DNA of 64,000 nucleotides from Nematopogon swammerdamellus (GCA_946902875.1 OX336336.1:7472545-7536544), one strand, 5' to 3'; counted from the stretch's first letter, positions 1-11,614 are shown. The notes: a model not told the origin generated them from the letters alone. Made by a program: numbers and translations.

Positions 1-166
1 ACGAAAATGAACCTGTAGATAACAAAAAGAAATCATATTTTTAAAATGGAATATAACATTTTATTGTGTTGGGCGTTTGAGAACCTATCGTTTCTCAAAA
101 GTTTCTTTGTCTTTGTATTATATCCATACCCCATATAATTTAAATTCAACTGTGCGGACTGTACTT

Positions 167-206
167 TTCGTGCTATCAAAGGGGGAATTCCCTTTGATAG
201 CACGAA
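167..206. repeat. Perfect short palindrome
   Basis: Arms 167-183 and 190-206 are exact reverse complements (17 bp, TTCGTGCTATCAAAGGG) around a 6-base spacer. The rest of 1-892 shows no coding exon and no recognisable repeat. Confidence 0.8.
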
Positions 207-892
207 GGTGAAACTCTAGGCTGCAGTGCCTCAATTGCGTTAAAACGCGGGGATATATATGTAGTTGCTTCAGTTACGAACAAATCGTCGCACCGCTATA
301 ATGTGAAATTTCTGTTAAATGTCTACCGGAGTGGTGTGTTTCCTGAAATATTTTAACCTAGAAACATTTCATACGTCGCCCTGTAAACAGACTGAAAAGT
401 CCTTCATCAATCTGCGAATCTGCTAATTTGATGTGTAAACTATGTATACCGATACCATGAAGATTTTTCGGAGCTGGAGTGAATTGTGATGTGATGATGC
501 ACACGTGAGGTGTGCTTGTCCTTCGCGACTAATGTTTACACATCAGCCGTGAGTTGCGGCACTAGATTTTTTTCGATAATCAGTTTGATTTAGCGAGGCG
601 TAATTTTTTTTTATTTAAGAAAACACAGCCAATTACAGCAATAATATTTAAGTACAAGTGTGTCCAATTACATATTTCCCTGTTTAGTTTGTATTGTTGT
701 AGCAAGAATGTATTGCTCAGAACACTGTCGGGATGCAAATGAAAGGTGGTCTTGTATGTATTTCGTAGTCATCCCATTCACACGTTGTCACGCATGCCGC
801 CGACCTCGGCCGCGCCCTAGAACTTCTCCTGTCCTTTGTACATGTGTTAATACAGCCTGCAAGCGGAATTCCTGCTCTACCTGAGAGCATTA

Positions 893-1644
893 GCAGGGAC
901 TACCAGCGGAGACATTTCGCATTCACTCCGCACTACGCTCTCCCGGCTCCAGAGAGGTTGCACATTACTGATTAGATTACACATTAGCAGGGACTACCAG
1001 CGGAGACATTCCGCATTCACTCCGCACTACGCTCTCCCGGCTCCAGAGAGGTTGCACATTACTGATTAGATTACACATTAGCAGGGACTACCAGCGGAGA
1101 CATTCCGCATTCACTCCGCACTACGCTCTCCCGGCTCCAGAGAGGTTGCACATTACTGATTAGATTACACATTAGCAGGGACTACCAGCGGAGACATTCC
1201 GCATTCACTCCGCACTACGCTCTCCCGGCTCCAGAGAGGTTGCACATTACTGATTAGATTACACATTAGCAGGGACTACCAGCGGAGACATTCCGCATTC
1301 ACTCCGCACTACGCTCTCCCGGCTCCAGAGAGGTTGCACATTACTGATTAGATTACACATTAGCAGGGACTACCAGCGGAGACATTCCGCATTCACTCCG
1401 CACTACGCTCTCCCGGCTCCAGAGAGGTTGCACATTACTGATTAGATTACACATTAGCAGGGACTACCAGCGGAGACATTCCGCATTCACTCCGCACTAC
1501 GCTCTCCCGACTCCAGAGAGGTTACACATTACTGATTAGATTACACATTAGCAGGGACTACCAGCGGAGACATTCCGCATTCACTCCGCACTACGCTCTC
1601 CCGGCTCCAGAGAGGTTGCACATTACTGATTAGATTACACATTA
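893..1644. repeat. Tandem array, 8 copies of a 94-bp unit
   Basis: Units start at 893, 987, 1081, 1175, 1269, 1363, 1457 and 1551. Each begins GCAGGGACTACCAGCGGAG and ends GATTAGATTACACATTA. Copies are almost identical: the first has one change (ATTTCGC for ATTCCGC) and the seventh has two. The unit is GC-richer than its surroundings. The array sits in the presumed upstream intron of the receptor gene. Confidence 0.97.
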
Positions 1645-4144
1645 GGGTGCAATTAGCTTTGATGGTTTTTTGCAAGAAGGACCAAAGTGACGTTTGGAGT
1701 GTTTGCGACAAATTTTAAACAGTGTTAATCGTTATCGATAATTTTATAAAATGCTGTAAACTCAAAACTCAAAATCTTCAGCGAAATCTAGCTTGAACAA
1801 AGTTAAGTCGTCAGCACCACAAGTAGTGCATAATACATGTTAGGATAAGTAATAATCTGTGGTGTACTTAATTATATTAGAAATAAAATAATAAATAATA
1901 TTAGTGCGAGTATAACAGCTTTATTAAATGTCAGTACTTTTAGGTCGCATTATAACTAATATTAAAGATTATTCAATCGATAAAAGTCGATAGTATTTTT
2001 ATCTACTGCAATTACGAATTGTGTGCAGCATGCAAGACAGTGAAGTTTAATGTTAGTCAAACGTCCGTCTAGCAAAAAACGGCCTAATAGCTAGACACAG
2101 TAAGTTTGTTCCGGTAAAATTTATAAAGCTTTTGCAAAGAGCTGTGCTAGCGGCGTTGTAGACAAAAACTTCTCAATTTTAGTTTTTTAATGGGTGATTG
2201 TGCGAGGGTCAAATGGTGCAGTCGATAAATTCAAAATCACTTTCTCCTAGCGAAACCACGCTCAGTTTATGCTTAGGGAGTGGGATACACGCTACCGCGG
2301 ATTTTTTTATGAACACTTTAGTAATTTAAATGTTTGTTGTTTATTGTTTATTGTTTATTGTATAATTTCATCCATAGGTACGTAACCTACGCTTGGACAT
2401 GTCGAAAATTCCGCCAGTTCTAAATTCAATGCGAAGAAGAACTGACAATGCGAAAGAACTGATTGTAATTAGGTACATGCCAATTTCTCGGCAGATCTAT
2501 TAATTAAAAAAAAATGTAACTTACATCGTCTGAAATTCGTGAATTATGCCAACGTCCTTGCCTATACCTTATTATCAGGTAGATGAAACTTTATTCAGTG
2601 ACATTAGCACAATCAAATTAGTACATTTGTATAGTGATAATAATGTAAAGTTTAAGAATGTTTTATGTTAGGTCTACGTAGGTTTTGAAGATGCCGGCCC
2701 CGTCTTCCAGACCGATGCCTCTTATTCTTATCCTTGTGTCTCTAATTCTCGAGGAGACCGATCTTATAACGGAAATTAGAATTTTTGTCTTAAGCCATGC
2801 GACGAAATGACGAAATAGCTTTTTGCATTTAACGCTTAGGCTAGTAACGGTTCTTTTTTTAAATGAATATATTCTATACAGATTGCGCAGTCCTTATCAG
2901 CTGTGTTTTATAAGTACAGAATCATATTGTGTGAATAGATTTTTTTTGCAAATGTACTACATTGTAGTATGTTTTAAAAATTTTATGAAAAAAAAATGTA
3001 CTTTTAAAAATTTGGATTTCTTCGGAAAGGTATTTTTGGAGTAAAACTGTGGCGCAGAATCATGAGTAATTTAAAGCTTGGTTTAAATCACATTACCTAC
3101 ATTGCGTTAACTTGCAATACCTAACATAAATCCTAAATGCCTAGGGAGTGATAAAAAGCTTAGCATCTAGGTCCGGCTAGTAGAGTGCGTGTACACAGTT
3201 TTATTATGTCCTTGTTCGGAAGAAAGTACCTACCTATGGTTTTATTTTTATTTTCACACCAATTGTATACAAAGGGTCCTTTACGTTGAGACTCCGTTGT
3301 TGCGCACAGGTCCTAAGCTTCTAAACGACTTCCGAATGTTTTTAAATATTTTTTTTTTTGTTATAATATATTACAGCAAAAAGTATTTCCCCTTCTCTCT
3401 ATCTATGAAAGTACTGACATTAAAATGTTATTATTTCATAAACTAGTAAACTACTAGTTCGGGTGCCATGTGAAACTGTAGCTCCACCGGCTCGACTGGG
3501 AGAAATTGCCTGAGACAATAATTCCGCCCTTGCCAAATATTAAGTGGCACAAAGTTTACTCTTTAAAAACAATCTAAAATGTCAAATATATTAAATTAAA
3601 ATAATTGCTTATTGAAACATTTGATGTTGGATTAAACAAATATGTTTAATAATATTAAATAATCTAAAAAAAAATATTACAGCATTACTATGATGAAGTA
3701 TTTCGTTTTTGACATAATGCGCACAAGCACTATTTCCAGCTGAAACTCGGTGTTGTTAAATATTTTACCATTTACCCGTTCACCTCTTCCTAGTACCATA
3801 GACAGTTTTTCGCAATAAAAAATTTGAAGTGAGACGTCGAACGCGGCGGAACTATGGTTTCGAGTGACGGGATAAAAAATAATGGTCGCCAGGGGTGGCC
3901 AGGGTATTAGAAGTGGGGTTTTTAGGTATCCTGCTCTTTCATAAACCATATCAAATGTAATAAAGGAAGTCAGCTATACTTTGGTCAGCACAAATAAATA
4001 ATTTTATGAATACTTGTGTGCTCCTCACTCAAGCGCTCACCCGCTACGGGTGTTCAACAGTTGAGGTTGACAGCTCACTCATTTTCGGTGCCCAACAGCG
4101 AAAACCTGGGCGAGTCCCATTTGTGCTTATCCAGATTGTTTCCT
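1645..4144. other. Intronic or intergenic sequence, little recognisable
   Basis: AT-rich. It holds a TTGTTTATTG-rich patch and the repeat at 2339-2465 (listed separately). Nothing else was supported; the small open frames here look like chance. Confidence 0.5.
2339..2465 (+). repeat. Dispersed repeat, copy 1 of 3
   Basis: Contains ATAATTTCATCCATAGGTA, then ACGCTTGGACATGTCGAAAA, GCCAGTTCTAAATTCAATGC and GAAGAAGAACTGACAA. The same block recurs at 16478-16630 (+) and 49455-49608 (-). No termini or coding potential could be defined. Confidence 0.75.
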
Positions 4145-4535
4145 TTTTAGGTTTCCGTAACCATACATTACTAAGCATACGCCATCCGTCCGTCTGTCCG
4201 TCTGTCTGTTGATCATTAAAAGGCAGCCGGTTGAAATTTTCGCAAAATCTGTTTTATAATGGCGGATATACGAACAAATAATAAAAAGTAAAAAATTAAG
4301 GGGTATTCCTGCAGAAGAAATTAGTTTTTTTAAGGTTTTTTTTGTTTTGTTTGTTTTTGCTTTATCGTAAAAACGGTTACCTAGGTATCCAATACATGCA
4401 AGCGTCAAACTTGGTACGTTTATAGTGCATACTCTAAAGTAAAAGTTCAAATAATAAAAACCGACAAATTACAAGGTTGTACGGAACACTCGGTGCGCGA
4501 GTCTGACTCGCACTTGGCCGGTTTTTTTTTTCATA
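4145..4535 (+). repeat. GTTCCGTA / CTTGGCCGG dispersed repeat
   Basis: Starts at a TTTTTAGGTTTCCGTAACCA-like head, has GTCCGTCTGT microsatellite repeats, ATTTTCGCAAAATCTG and AACAAATAATAAAAAGT, and ends GGTGCGCGAGTCTGACTCGC followed by ACTTGGCCGG and a T run. The same arrangement recurs at 8258-8640, 8790-9300, 12975-13312 and 35113-35525, with partial pieces elsewhere. A family-wide end at CTTGGCCGG plus homopolymer suggests a retroposed element. Confidence 0.75.
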
Positions 4536-4819
4536 TTATTTCAATAAAGCATAACGCGCATTACAAGACGAATCCAACCGTTTCACGCGAGCCCACACAG
4601 GCTGTATTCCGCGAGGCTCACGTGCGGCCCTGCCCGTATATTACGTAGTTTTACGACTGTCCTGAAGTCCCAACCCGCTGATCCGCCGCAGGACGTACCG
4701 ACAATATTTATTTCACGTTTTATCACCACCTCAGCTCGACCGGCTTCAGCTACTAGACTTTTGGGGTACAACAGAACATAGAATCCCATCCGGGCGCTGC
4801 TCTAGAAATGACAAGCCAA

Positions 4820-5100
4820 TTTGAACGCGGAACACCCCTTTGTAGTGGACAGAAGAGTTCTTCGAACTGCACGATTCTCTAAATCGTTCTTATGCCGCAC
4901 TGCAAAGGTGTGGAACGGGTTTCCAGGGAATATCTTTCCCCACTCCTACAATCCACGGATCTTCAAATCGCGGGTTAATAGCCTTTCCCCAGCGACATTA
5001 GTCCACCTCCAAACCGGACTGGCACCTCCTCGGGGATGAAACTGGCTGCGCCTGAGGCTTCGACCTCGGGCACAGCCGCCTAGTTCGGAAGAAATAAAAA
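4820..5100 (+). mobile_element. LINE 3' fragment (Jockey/CR1-like, RT C-terminus)
   Basis: Translates in part as AKVWNGFPGNIFPHSYNPRI preceded by LRTARFSKSFLCRT, the same C-terminal block as the element at 22980-25115 (RTGKLWNALPAHIFPPKYSL). It ends with GGCACAGCCGCCTAGTTCGG and an A-rich tail (AAATAAAAAATATAATAATA). A related but distinct subfamily copy is at 13326-13560. Confidence 0.7.
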
Positions 5101-5137
5101 ATATAATAATAATTACTTGTCAAGTGAACGAACGACA

Positions 5138-5415
5138 CTCAACCGAGTGGTGAAGACCCTGTCACTTTGTCGCCGGTTCGCATTCGAAATTTGATGAGGA
5201 GCCTACATTCATTACCCCGCGTTGGTACCACCGTACTGGACGTAAGATGGTCGCATAGGCGGCCTCGGCTGTCTTCGACTCTAGTCCAGTATATAGCCAC
5301 CAATCCAAAGGGATGCCTCCGGTATGGTAATTACCTTCTCGAAGGTGATATTGGCTGGTCAGAGCTTGTGCTTTGGCCCATCTGACTCAGCCATCCATGC
5401 CGGATTACATAAAAA
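5138..5415 (+). mobile_element. SINE family B, near-complete copy
   Basis: The head carries pol III-type A and B box sequences (CAACCGAGTGGTGAAGACCC and GCCGGTTCGCATTCGAA). The middle has GTTGGTACCACCGTACTG, shared with SINE family A. The tail GATATTGGCTGGTCAGAGC to GACTCAGCC plus an A-rich end matches 44140-44265. It sits directly after the LINE fragment ending near 5100. Confidence 0.7.
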
Positions 5416-5513
5416 ATCCAATATTAAAGAGAGTTGTTCCATTAGGTTCTGATTCCACGCAAAATGATAAGTACCTAAGTACCTAACTAACTGGCTGCTT
5501 GATAGTTATATTT

Positions 5514-5895
5514 TTTTATGGGAAGCACGACATATGGCGCGCCCCAGACTAACGCAGAGGTGTAGTCCGACGGCGCCCACGGGCATTCGAATATTTAGGG
5601 GGGCTGCGAATACCATATCGGGCGGCTAGGTGCACCTTTACATTATGTTTGAAGAACCCCAGACTGTACATTAGAGGAAAGGATGCAAGTGGGAGTGCAT
5701 TCCACATATTGGCAACCCTGTAAATAAACGATTTACAGGATCGATTTGTCCTAAAGTGGGGGGATATCGACAGTGTGTGGATGCATTCCCAACCTGTTGC
5801 GCGTGGAACAACGGTAGAATGGGGATGGAGGGGTCGCATCGTGCAGCTCCCTGGAACACTCTCCGTGGTACAGGCGATAGAACGCACACAAAGAT
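5514..5895 (-). mobile_element. LINE 3' fragment (same broad family as 22980-25115)
   Basis: The - strand encodes FRTNRSCKSFIYRVANMWNA and YSLGFFKHNVKVHLAARYGI, homologous to the C-terminus of the RT element on the + strand at 24870-25055. It is 5'-truncated with no intact frame, and is followed on its 5' side by a hairpin-core repeat. Confidence 0.75.
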
Positions 5896-6010
5896 CCAAC
5901 GTCCCTATCTTGTCCGAATACTTTGCTAAACTAGGTGGTAAGACTCCTTGCAGCACGACGATTACTCTGCTGACCCTGATTGTCGGGATACAGCGTGTGG
6001 TATATTGTAT
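5890..6010 (-). repeat. Hairpin-core repeat, partial
   Basis: Reads TCTTGTCCGAATACTTTGCT, CCTTGCAGCACGACGATTAC and TTGTCGGGATACAGCGTGTG, matching the longer copies at 20165-20475 and 39866-40160. Confidence 0.7.
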
Positions 6011-6015
6011 TGTAT

Positions 6016-7242
6016 TGTACCTAACTTCGTTCCTAGGAATGAAGGTCAGTTGAAACGGCGGCTATGATAAATAGAGAGAGGATAATCAGATACATATTTA
6101 CCTAAGCTTGAGAGGTTGGATAAGTACGGGAAGACAATTTAATTTTTTCCCGGGATTGACTTATATATTTTTGTGTTAAGGTAACGTTTTAACATTATTA
6201 TTACATTATTTATTATTTTCTTACATTAGTATTTGATTCACGTATACATAAATTATGTTGGTGCTTCACTAAAACTGATATACATAATAATAAAAACTGC
6301 TAATTATGTATAGGTTCCTGGTAAAACGTGGGCCAAAATGTTTTTTGGAATTTCAATCCCGAAAATTAACTATGTAGGTATACACTTAGTGACGCAGTCG
6401 CATAAATATTCTCGTCAACAAAGTCGGGGGTGAACGTATTAAGAACATTTATTTTGAATAGATTTTTAGTATAGTTTAGTAAAGTTTTATAGTATAGTAA
6501 CGTTCCCGGTATCCCGGGAATTATTCAATTGAATCAATTTTTCAAAGAAGCCACTTCCATATTTTTTAGCTTTTAGGCAAATATGTATCCGATTATTCTA
6601 TCTCTAATGATAATAGAAAATTTTTCATTTTATTAATTCAATTTAGAGGTGGAAACGCATGACGAAAAAATTGCACGCTCTGCCCTTTAAAATCGCTTAA
6701 GCCCTTACCATATAGATATATTTATCTCTATTCCGTTGGATGTGCTCGCCGACTCCTATTTTAACTGCGGCCTGCGGTTTCAAGTGTCCAGCTCGGGAAG
6801 GAAAGGGGACTTTTCAGGAAGCCATTCCGCACGAAATACGATTTCCCGGGAGACCAGAAATTATACCCTATGCTATAACTGCGCACAGACAGTGTACTTA
6901 AATATAATAAATATGGTTTGGATTAACCAGTCGATGGGTATACTATATTAAAATAACCGTATGACAAAAGCGATCATTTCGCAAATTTATAGTTAATTTA
7001 AAATGTTTTTATTTAAAGTAATTAAAGAACGTTTATTTCGTCGTATTTCATTGCCAATACTATCGATGGGAAATAATGCAAACGGTAAGTAATAATCCGA
7101 ACCACGGTCAGCCGTAACGGTCGACCGGTCACCAATCCATGCTCTGACGAGCCTCACCTCATCAGGGACGGCTGTTGACCGTAGCTCAGTGCTACCAAGA
7201 CTGACAAATATAACCATTACAGCCATTTATAGACTTGCGCTC
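6016..7242. other. No gene or repeat recognised
   Basis: AT-rich sequence within the presumed intron. It has a palindromic CCCGGTATCCCGGG near 6506 and scattered short open frames without coding character. The last ~190 bp contain CCACGGTCAGCCGTAACGGT, faintly similar to the SINE A head, too diverged to call. Confidence 0.4.
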
Positions 7243-7447
7243 CATAACCACACGCTGTATACCGACAATCGGGGTAAGCAGAGTAATCGGTGTTATGCTG
7301 CACGGACTCTCGTAAATTACTTCTCCGTGTGAAGTGGCTATCCTGTCGCTCTTTAGCATATTTTCCTTATCTCGTGGTCACCTTTTACGACATGCATGGG
7401 GAGAGATGCAGTGTGGCTATTTTTTTTAATTACCGGCCCCACATTGT
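7243..7447 (+). repeat. Hairpin-core repeat copy
   Basis: Has CGACAATCGGGGTAAGCAGA, GTAATCGGTGTTATGCTGCA and the downstream block CTTTTACGACATGCATGGGG with AGAGATGCAGTGTGGCTATT. It is shorter in the middle than the 27538 copy. Confidence 0.8.
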
Positions 7448-7623
7448 ACAAATTAATGCTCTCCGATTAGTGTTTTACTCTAAGCATGGCTAAAAAATGG
7501 CTGCAAATGTTTATATTTTCCACAAATGTGTGATGCCAATAAATTGGAGAGGTGCCGATAAATTGGATCCATCACCCTAATTATATTTTCATAATATTAT
7601 GTAATTATGTACGGTACGTAAGC

Positions 7624-7932
7624 ATACATACATACATACATAGTGTCACGCCTGTTTCCCAGTGGGATAGGCAGAGACAACGTAGCAGAGGATCGTGGCA
7701 CGTGGAGATCCCACGTGCCACGATCCTGATACACCTCTGCCGCCTCTTCCACTCTCATAATTTTCTTCATGCATGCTCGTCGGTTACGGGAACTACGCAT
7801 TTGACCCTTTTTGAGTGCATGCCCGATCTGGTCCAGGTACATGCTGAGGCGACTCTTCCCGACTCTTCCACTCACATTTGCTTCATAAGCATTAAATAAA
7901 AATTCTACGCTGTGAAGAATCCCTTTTGACAC
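7624..7932 (-). mobile_element. LINE 3' fragment (RTE-like), interrupted by a palindrome
   Basis: The - strand reads [20 protein letters not shown] and [20 protein letters not shown], homologous to the longer fragment at 14597-14990. It ends at a CATACATACATACATA microsatellite on its 3' side. A 17-bp perfect palindrome at 7689-7727 splits the conserved tail. Confidence 0.75.
7689..7727. repeat. Perfect palindrome inside LINE fragment
   Basis: Arms 7689-7705 and 7711-7727 (AGGATCGTGGCACGTGG and its complement) surround AGATC. The related fragment at 14640-14690 has the corresponding sequence once, so this looks like a local inverted duplication. Confidence 0.8.
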
Positions 7933-8257
7933 TTGCCCGTACGTATTTGCATTACCACTCTTTCTTTTTGAGTGGTCCTCGTTTGCGACTGCTTCAGCGG
8001 GCTGCTGTAATTAAAGACCCGTAGCGCAACTGTGTTTTTTTTTTCTTTATAAAGAGAATTTCAACACAGAGCAACGGGGTCGAGTGCTCATATAATAATG
8101 GTGCTTAATTAATTGTGAGTTAGGGTTCAGTAACAAAAATTATGCAACGGTGCTACACCCTTATGGTGAAGCTTCGTTTTCCGTCTGTCTGTCTGTCTGT
8201 CCGTTCGTGTGCCTGTCACAGTCTGTGTCGTTTGTCAAATTGATAAAATACACAAAA

Positions 8258-8640
8258 AAAACTGGCCAAGTGCGAGTCGGACTCGCACACCGAGGTATCC
8301 GTACCACCGCACGTAATTGACAGGTTTTTATTAGGGTTCCGTATCCATACGGAAGCCTATTACTAAGCCTACGCCGCCGCCGTCTGTCTGTCTATCTGTC
8401 CGAGGGCTGTATCTCTTGACGCCCGTTGAAATTTTCAAAGAATAATGTGATATGGCCTATATAACAACAAATAATAAAAATGAGAAAATGTTAAAATTCA
8501 CGGGGGTTCCCATACAAGAAACTAAAAGTGTATGCGCGCCATCTACCCAAAACAGTATGAAGCAGCGCTGACCATGACATGGCGATACGGAACCCTCGGT
8601 GCGCGAGTTCGAATCATACTTGGCCGGCTTTTATTTTTTT
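8258..8640. repeat. GTTCCGTA / CTTGGCCGG repeats, two abutting pieces
   Basis: A short - strand tail piece (8258-8335, with CCAAGTGCGAGTCGGACTCG) joins a + strand copy (8330-8640) that starts TTAGGGTTCCGTATCCATAC and ends ACTTGGCCGGCTTTTATTTT. A (GTCT)n tract lies at 8385-8400. Confidence 0.75.
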
Positions 8641-8789
8641 ATTATTATTTGTTGTTATACTTTAGTTAGAGTTTGCCCTATAAATCACACCCAGTTTGAC
8701 GATTCTATGGTCAGCGTTTATACGTTAGAGCAGAAACAAAAAACGTTGAAAAAACACTTTCCTTGTATCCCTGTTAGTTTTTACTTCTT

Positions 8790-9300
8790 TAGGGTTCCGT
8801 ATCCATACGGAACCCTATTACTAAGCCTACGTCGTCTGTCTGTCTGTCTGTCCGTCCGAATGCTGTATCTGTTGAACCGTAATAGATAGCCGGTTGAAAT
8901 GTTTACGGAATATGTGTTATAATGGCTGATATTCTAACAAATAATAACAAGTGCGAGTCGAACTCGCGTACCTAGGGTTCCGTATCGCCATGTCATGGTC
9001 AGCGCCACTCACGCCATCTATGGGGTGTTTATGAAATGCTTCATATTAGTTATTACTCTTTTCGGTATATGGCGCGCATACACTTTTTAGTTTCTTCTAT
9101 GGGAGCCCCTGTGAACTTTTGACTTTTGCTTATTTTTATAATTTTTTGTCATATCGGCAATAATGACACATATTCTGTGAAAATGTGAACGGGCTACCTA
9201 TTACGGTTTAAGAGATACAGCCCTCGGACAGACAGACAGACAGACGGCGGCGTAGGCATAGTAATAGAGTTCCGTACCGGATACGGAACCCTAACAACCA
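8790..9300. repeat. GTTCCGTA / CTTGGCCGG repeats, inverted pair
   Basis: A + strand head (8790-8945, AGGGTTCCGTATCCATACGG with (GTCT)n) meets a - strand copy (8950-9300) that has the (CAGA)n tract at 9230-9244 and ends at GATACGGAACCCTAA. It ends about 190 bp before receptor exon 1. Confidence 0.75.
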
Positions 9301-9492
9301 AAAACGAATGTAGAACAGACGTACGGACGGTCGGACGACCGCCAGTGTAGGACGCATTACTCCAAATTTCTTAAACATAACAAATTTTAAGATTTTGTAA
9401 CAAATGTTTGTCGCATTTACATATAAAAATACTGTAGACCAAAAAGCTAAAAATAATTTAGACCTTAATAACTTCAAATTTCTCTCCCACAG

Positions 9493-9709
9493 ACTGTGGA
9501 GGACCTCGAAGCGCACTGCAAGAAATCTGGCATAGAGATCGTGACCCGCCAGTCCTTCCTCTCCGACCCCGGAGACGCAGTCAGAAACCTGCGGCGCCAG
9601 GACGCCAGGATCATTGTGGGACTGTTCTACGTGGTGGCCGCGAGGAGAGTCCTTTGCGAGGTCTACAGGCATAAGCTGTATGGAAAGAGCTACGTGTGGT
9701 TCTTTATTG
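9493..9709 (+). CDS. GABA-B-R1: GABA-B-R1 window exon 1: Venus-flytrap lobe 2
   Basis: Residues 1-72. The exon starts after a CCCACAG acceptor in phase 0 and ends in phase 1 at a GTAAGT donor. It begins [13 protein letters not shown] and contains [12 protein letters not shown] followed by YVWFFIG, both hallmark stretches of GABA-B1 lobe 2. The Tyr of GLFY corresponds by alignment and spacing to human GB1b Tyr250, a ligand-contact residue (family knowledge). The Cys in LCEVY is also conserved. The preceding lobe 1 exons are not in the window. The exon is clearly more GC-rich than its flanks. Confidence 0.93.
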
Positions 9710-9879
9710 GTAAGTTTGAATTTTAAATTTTCCACTTTTCTTTCTTATTTGTTTCTACTTTGTGTCTTCTTTCTTTGTTCTTTTCTTCTTCTATGGTTGA
9801 CATTTCTTTTGTCTTCTTTCATTCTTATTTCTTTCTTTCTTATTTTATTTTTATTATTTTCAGTAGATAATAATTTCTC

Positions 9880-10690
9880 TTGCTGAAATCCTCACCGAAA
9901 TTAAGCATTTCATCAAAATCGCACCCGAATCAAAGGGCTTCTTCGTCTTATTCTTCTTTTATTGAGTGGCAACTGTCTCGACTGAGATGCATCAATTCTT
10001 TAGTTTTTCAGTATCAACACCTGAATAATCGATTCCAAGAACTCAGATTTAGTTCGATTCGACTTCTATACTTTCTCTCTGATTTAGAAACCTACATAAA
10101 GCAAAAACTTCTTGAGGTCATCAAAAGGTTGACTGACCGCGAAGGGGCGAACAGCGAAATCCTCAAATCTTTCCAAAGCTTTCACCAACAACTGTCGCTA
10201 GTTGGCTAAAATCTCTCCCCTCAAAAGTTTCAAACGCCCCAAGGGCTAACTATTAGCAATTTCGTCCACTTTGTGTCTCGCCTTCCAAATATCTGTCTCA
10301 TAAAAACATCTCGACGAGTTAAGAGCACACAAGTTTCGTCTTCAATATTTTATGACGTGTGCGTACTTCCACCAACTTGCGTGTTTATTTTCTCGCCCAC
10401 AACAGCCTTAAAAATCTCGATATAGGCGTAGAACCATGTCGCACGCCTTTGTTCAAGTATCGCGTTGATACAAAACTGAGCATGGTTACCTTGTATGAAA
10501 GTGACAAGCTTCCAGAAAGCGATATTGAGTTATGGCGCGACTATACGTTGCCTAGTGGATAAGTTAAGCAATTCGGGTACCAATATTACCCGTCCGTCCC
10601 TTATAAATATTGACAGCTGTCTCTCTCTCGACGAAATATCGGAACACATTCATAAGTTGGAAGCAATAAAACGGTGAACGCGAGGCATTT
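9880..10690 (+). other. Coding-like relic, not recognised
   Basis: Successive + strand frames stay open for much of this span: 9880-10209 (contains LSDLETYIKQKLLEVIKRLT), then after a stop FVHFVSRLPNICLIKTSRRV in the same frame, then 10495-10677 (contains SLDEISEHIHKLEAIKR). Base composition is less AT-rich than neighbouring intron. It may be a decayed transposon ORF in the receptor intron; no family motif was seen, and chance cannot be excluded. Confidence 0.25.
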
Positions 10691-10908
10691 CTCAGCGCGC
10701 GCCTAATGTTCGGGCGGCTGGTGCAACATATGTTTATGTTAGAGAATGCGATAACATCTACGAGTAGAAAACAATTTGACCGAATATGCTGTGAAAAGTT
10801 TTATATTATTGCACCATGAGTGTAATTGAGGGAGTCCAATAATTTGTTGGAACAAAAATTCTTTGAAGTGTTAGACGAGAAAATTTAAAAGTACCGTGTG
10901 GGTTCGGT

Positions 10909-11060
10909 ATATGTCACTGCATCTCTCCCCGTGCATGTCGTAAAAGGCGACTGCGGGATAAGGACAAGATGCTGTGAATAAGGGCGACGGACTAGCTACC
11001 TCTCACCTTGACGCTTGCAGCACAACACCGATTACTATGCTTACCCCGACGGGACGCTTA
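10909..11060 (-). repeat. Hairpin-core repeat copy
   Basis: Contains CACTGCATCTCTCCCCGTGC and GCTTGCAGCACAACACCGAT to CTTACCCCGACGGG, the reverse complement of the 7243 and 39866 copies, with a deletion between the two blocks. Confidence 0.75.
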
Positions 11061-11419
11061 AATTTTTTACCTACCTTTGACATATTTTAACGATCCCTTT
11101 TCATTAATATGGCACATATGGCACATGATGGACTTGAAAAAAACCTTTTTTATTTTGCGTTCACACTTTGAGATCGATCGAGAGATCCATACACAAAAAG
11201 ACTTGATAGTAATAATGTATGTACAATAGTACTGTCAAAATATCATAACTCTTCTTTTTAGATCACTGAGGTCAGGTTAAAAGAAGAATTATCTTTGCAA
11301 AAAAACATAAATAAAAAAAAAATACCGCACAGTGTTCCCTTTGGAAGGCCCGTGACAAAAATGTTATCCCCATGAGAAATAAACTCGCAAGCGCCATATT
11401 CCTCGATAAAAATAATCGT

Positions 11420-11556
11420 CCGTTCACAACGTATAAAGTTTGCCACGAAAACCGCATACGTGCCGCATTCACGGTGAAGGAGTCAGAGTAAGAAGTGGAT
11501 GAGTGAGAAGGGATGGCGAGTACTCGGGAATCAGTTGATTTCAAAGAAAGACCGTG
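11420..11556 (-). mobile_element. LINE fragment homologous to 32720-32850
   Basis: Shares ATTCACGGTGAAGGAGTCAG and AGTAAGAAGTGGATGAGTGA with the - strand RT element (TTAACAGTGAAGGAGTTTGA, ATAAGAAGTGGTGGTATGAG). It corresponds to the C-terminal RT region only. Confidence 0.7.
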
Positions 11557-11610
11557 TGCATAGTTCGTGTATTCCGTCAATTTAAGTATAGCCGGCACGA
11601 CCAAAGGGAA
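11557..11610 (+). mobile_element. SINE A tail scrap
   Basis: ATAGTTCGTGTATTCCGTCA and GTATAGCCGGCACGACCAAA match the distal part of SINE family A. It abuts the LINE fragment just before it. Confidence 0.65.
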
Positions 11611-11614
11611 AACT

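Noticed and set aside
893..1644. CRISPR-like array
   Set aside because: The repeats are directly tandem 94-bp units with no unique spacers, and the DNA is eukaryotic.
7552..7899. 115-codon + strand ORF
   Set aside because: Opposite strand of a LINE 3' fragment; no support of its own.
1..9492. Upstream receptor exons (signal peptide, flytrap lobe 1)
   Set aside because: Looked for GABA-B1 lobe 1 motifs in all frames by eye and found none; they are presumed to lie outside the window.
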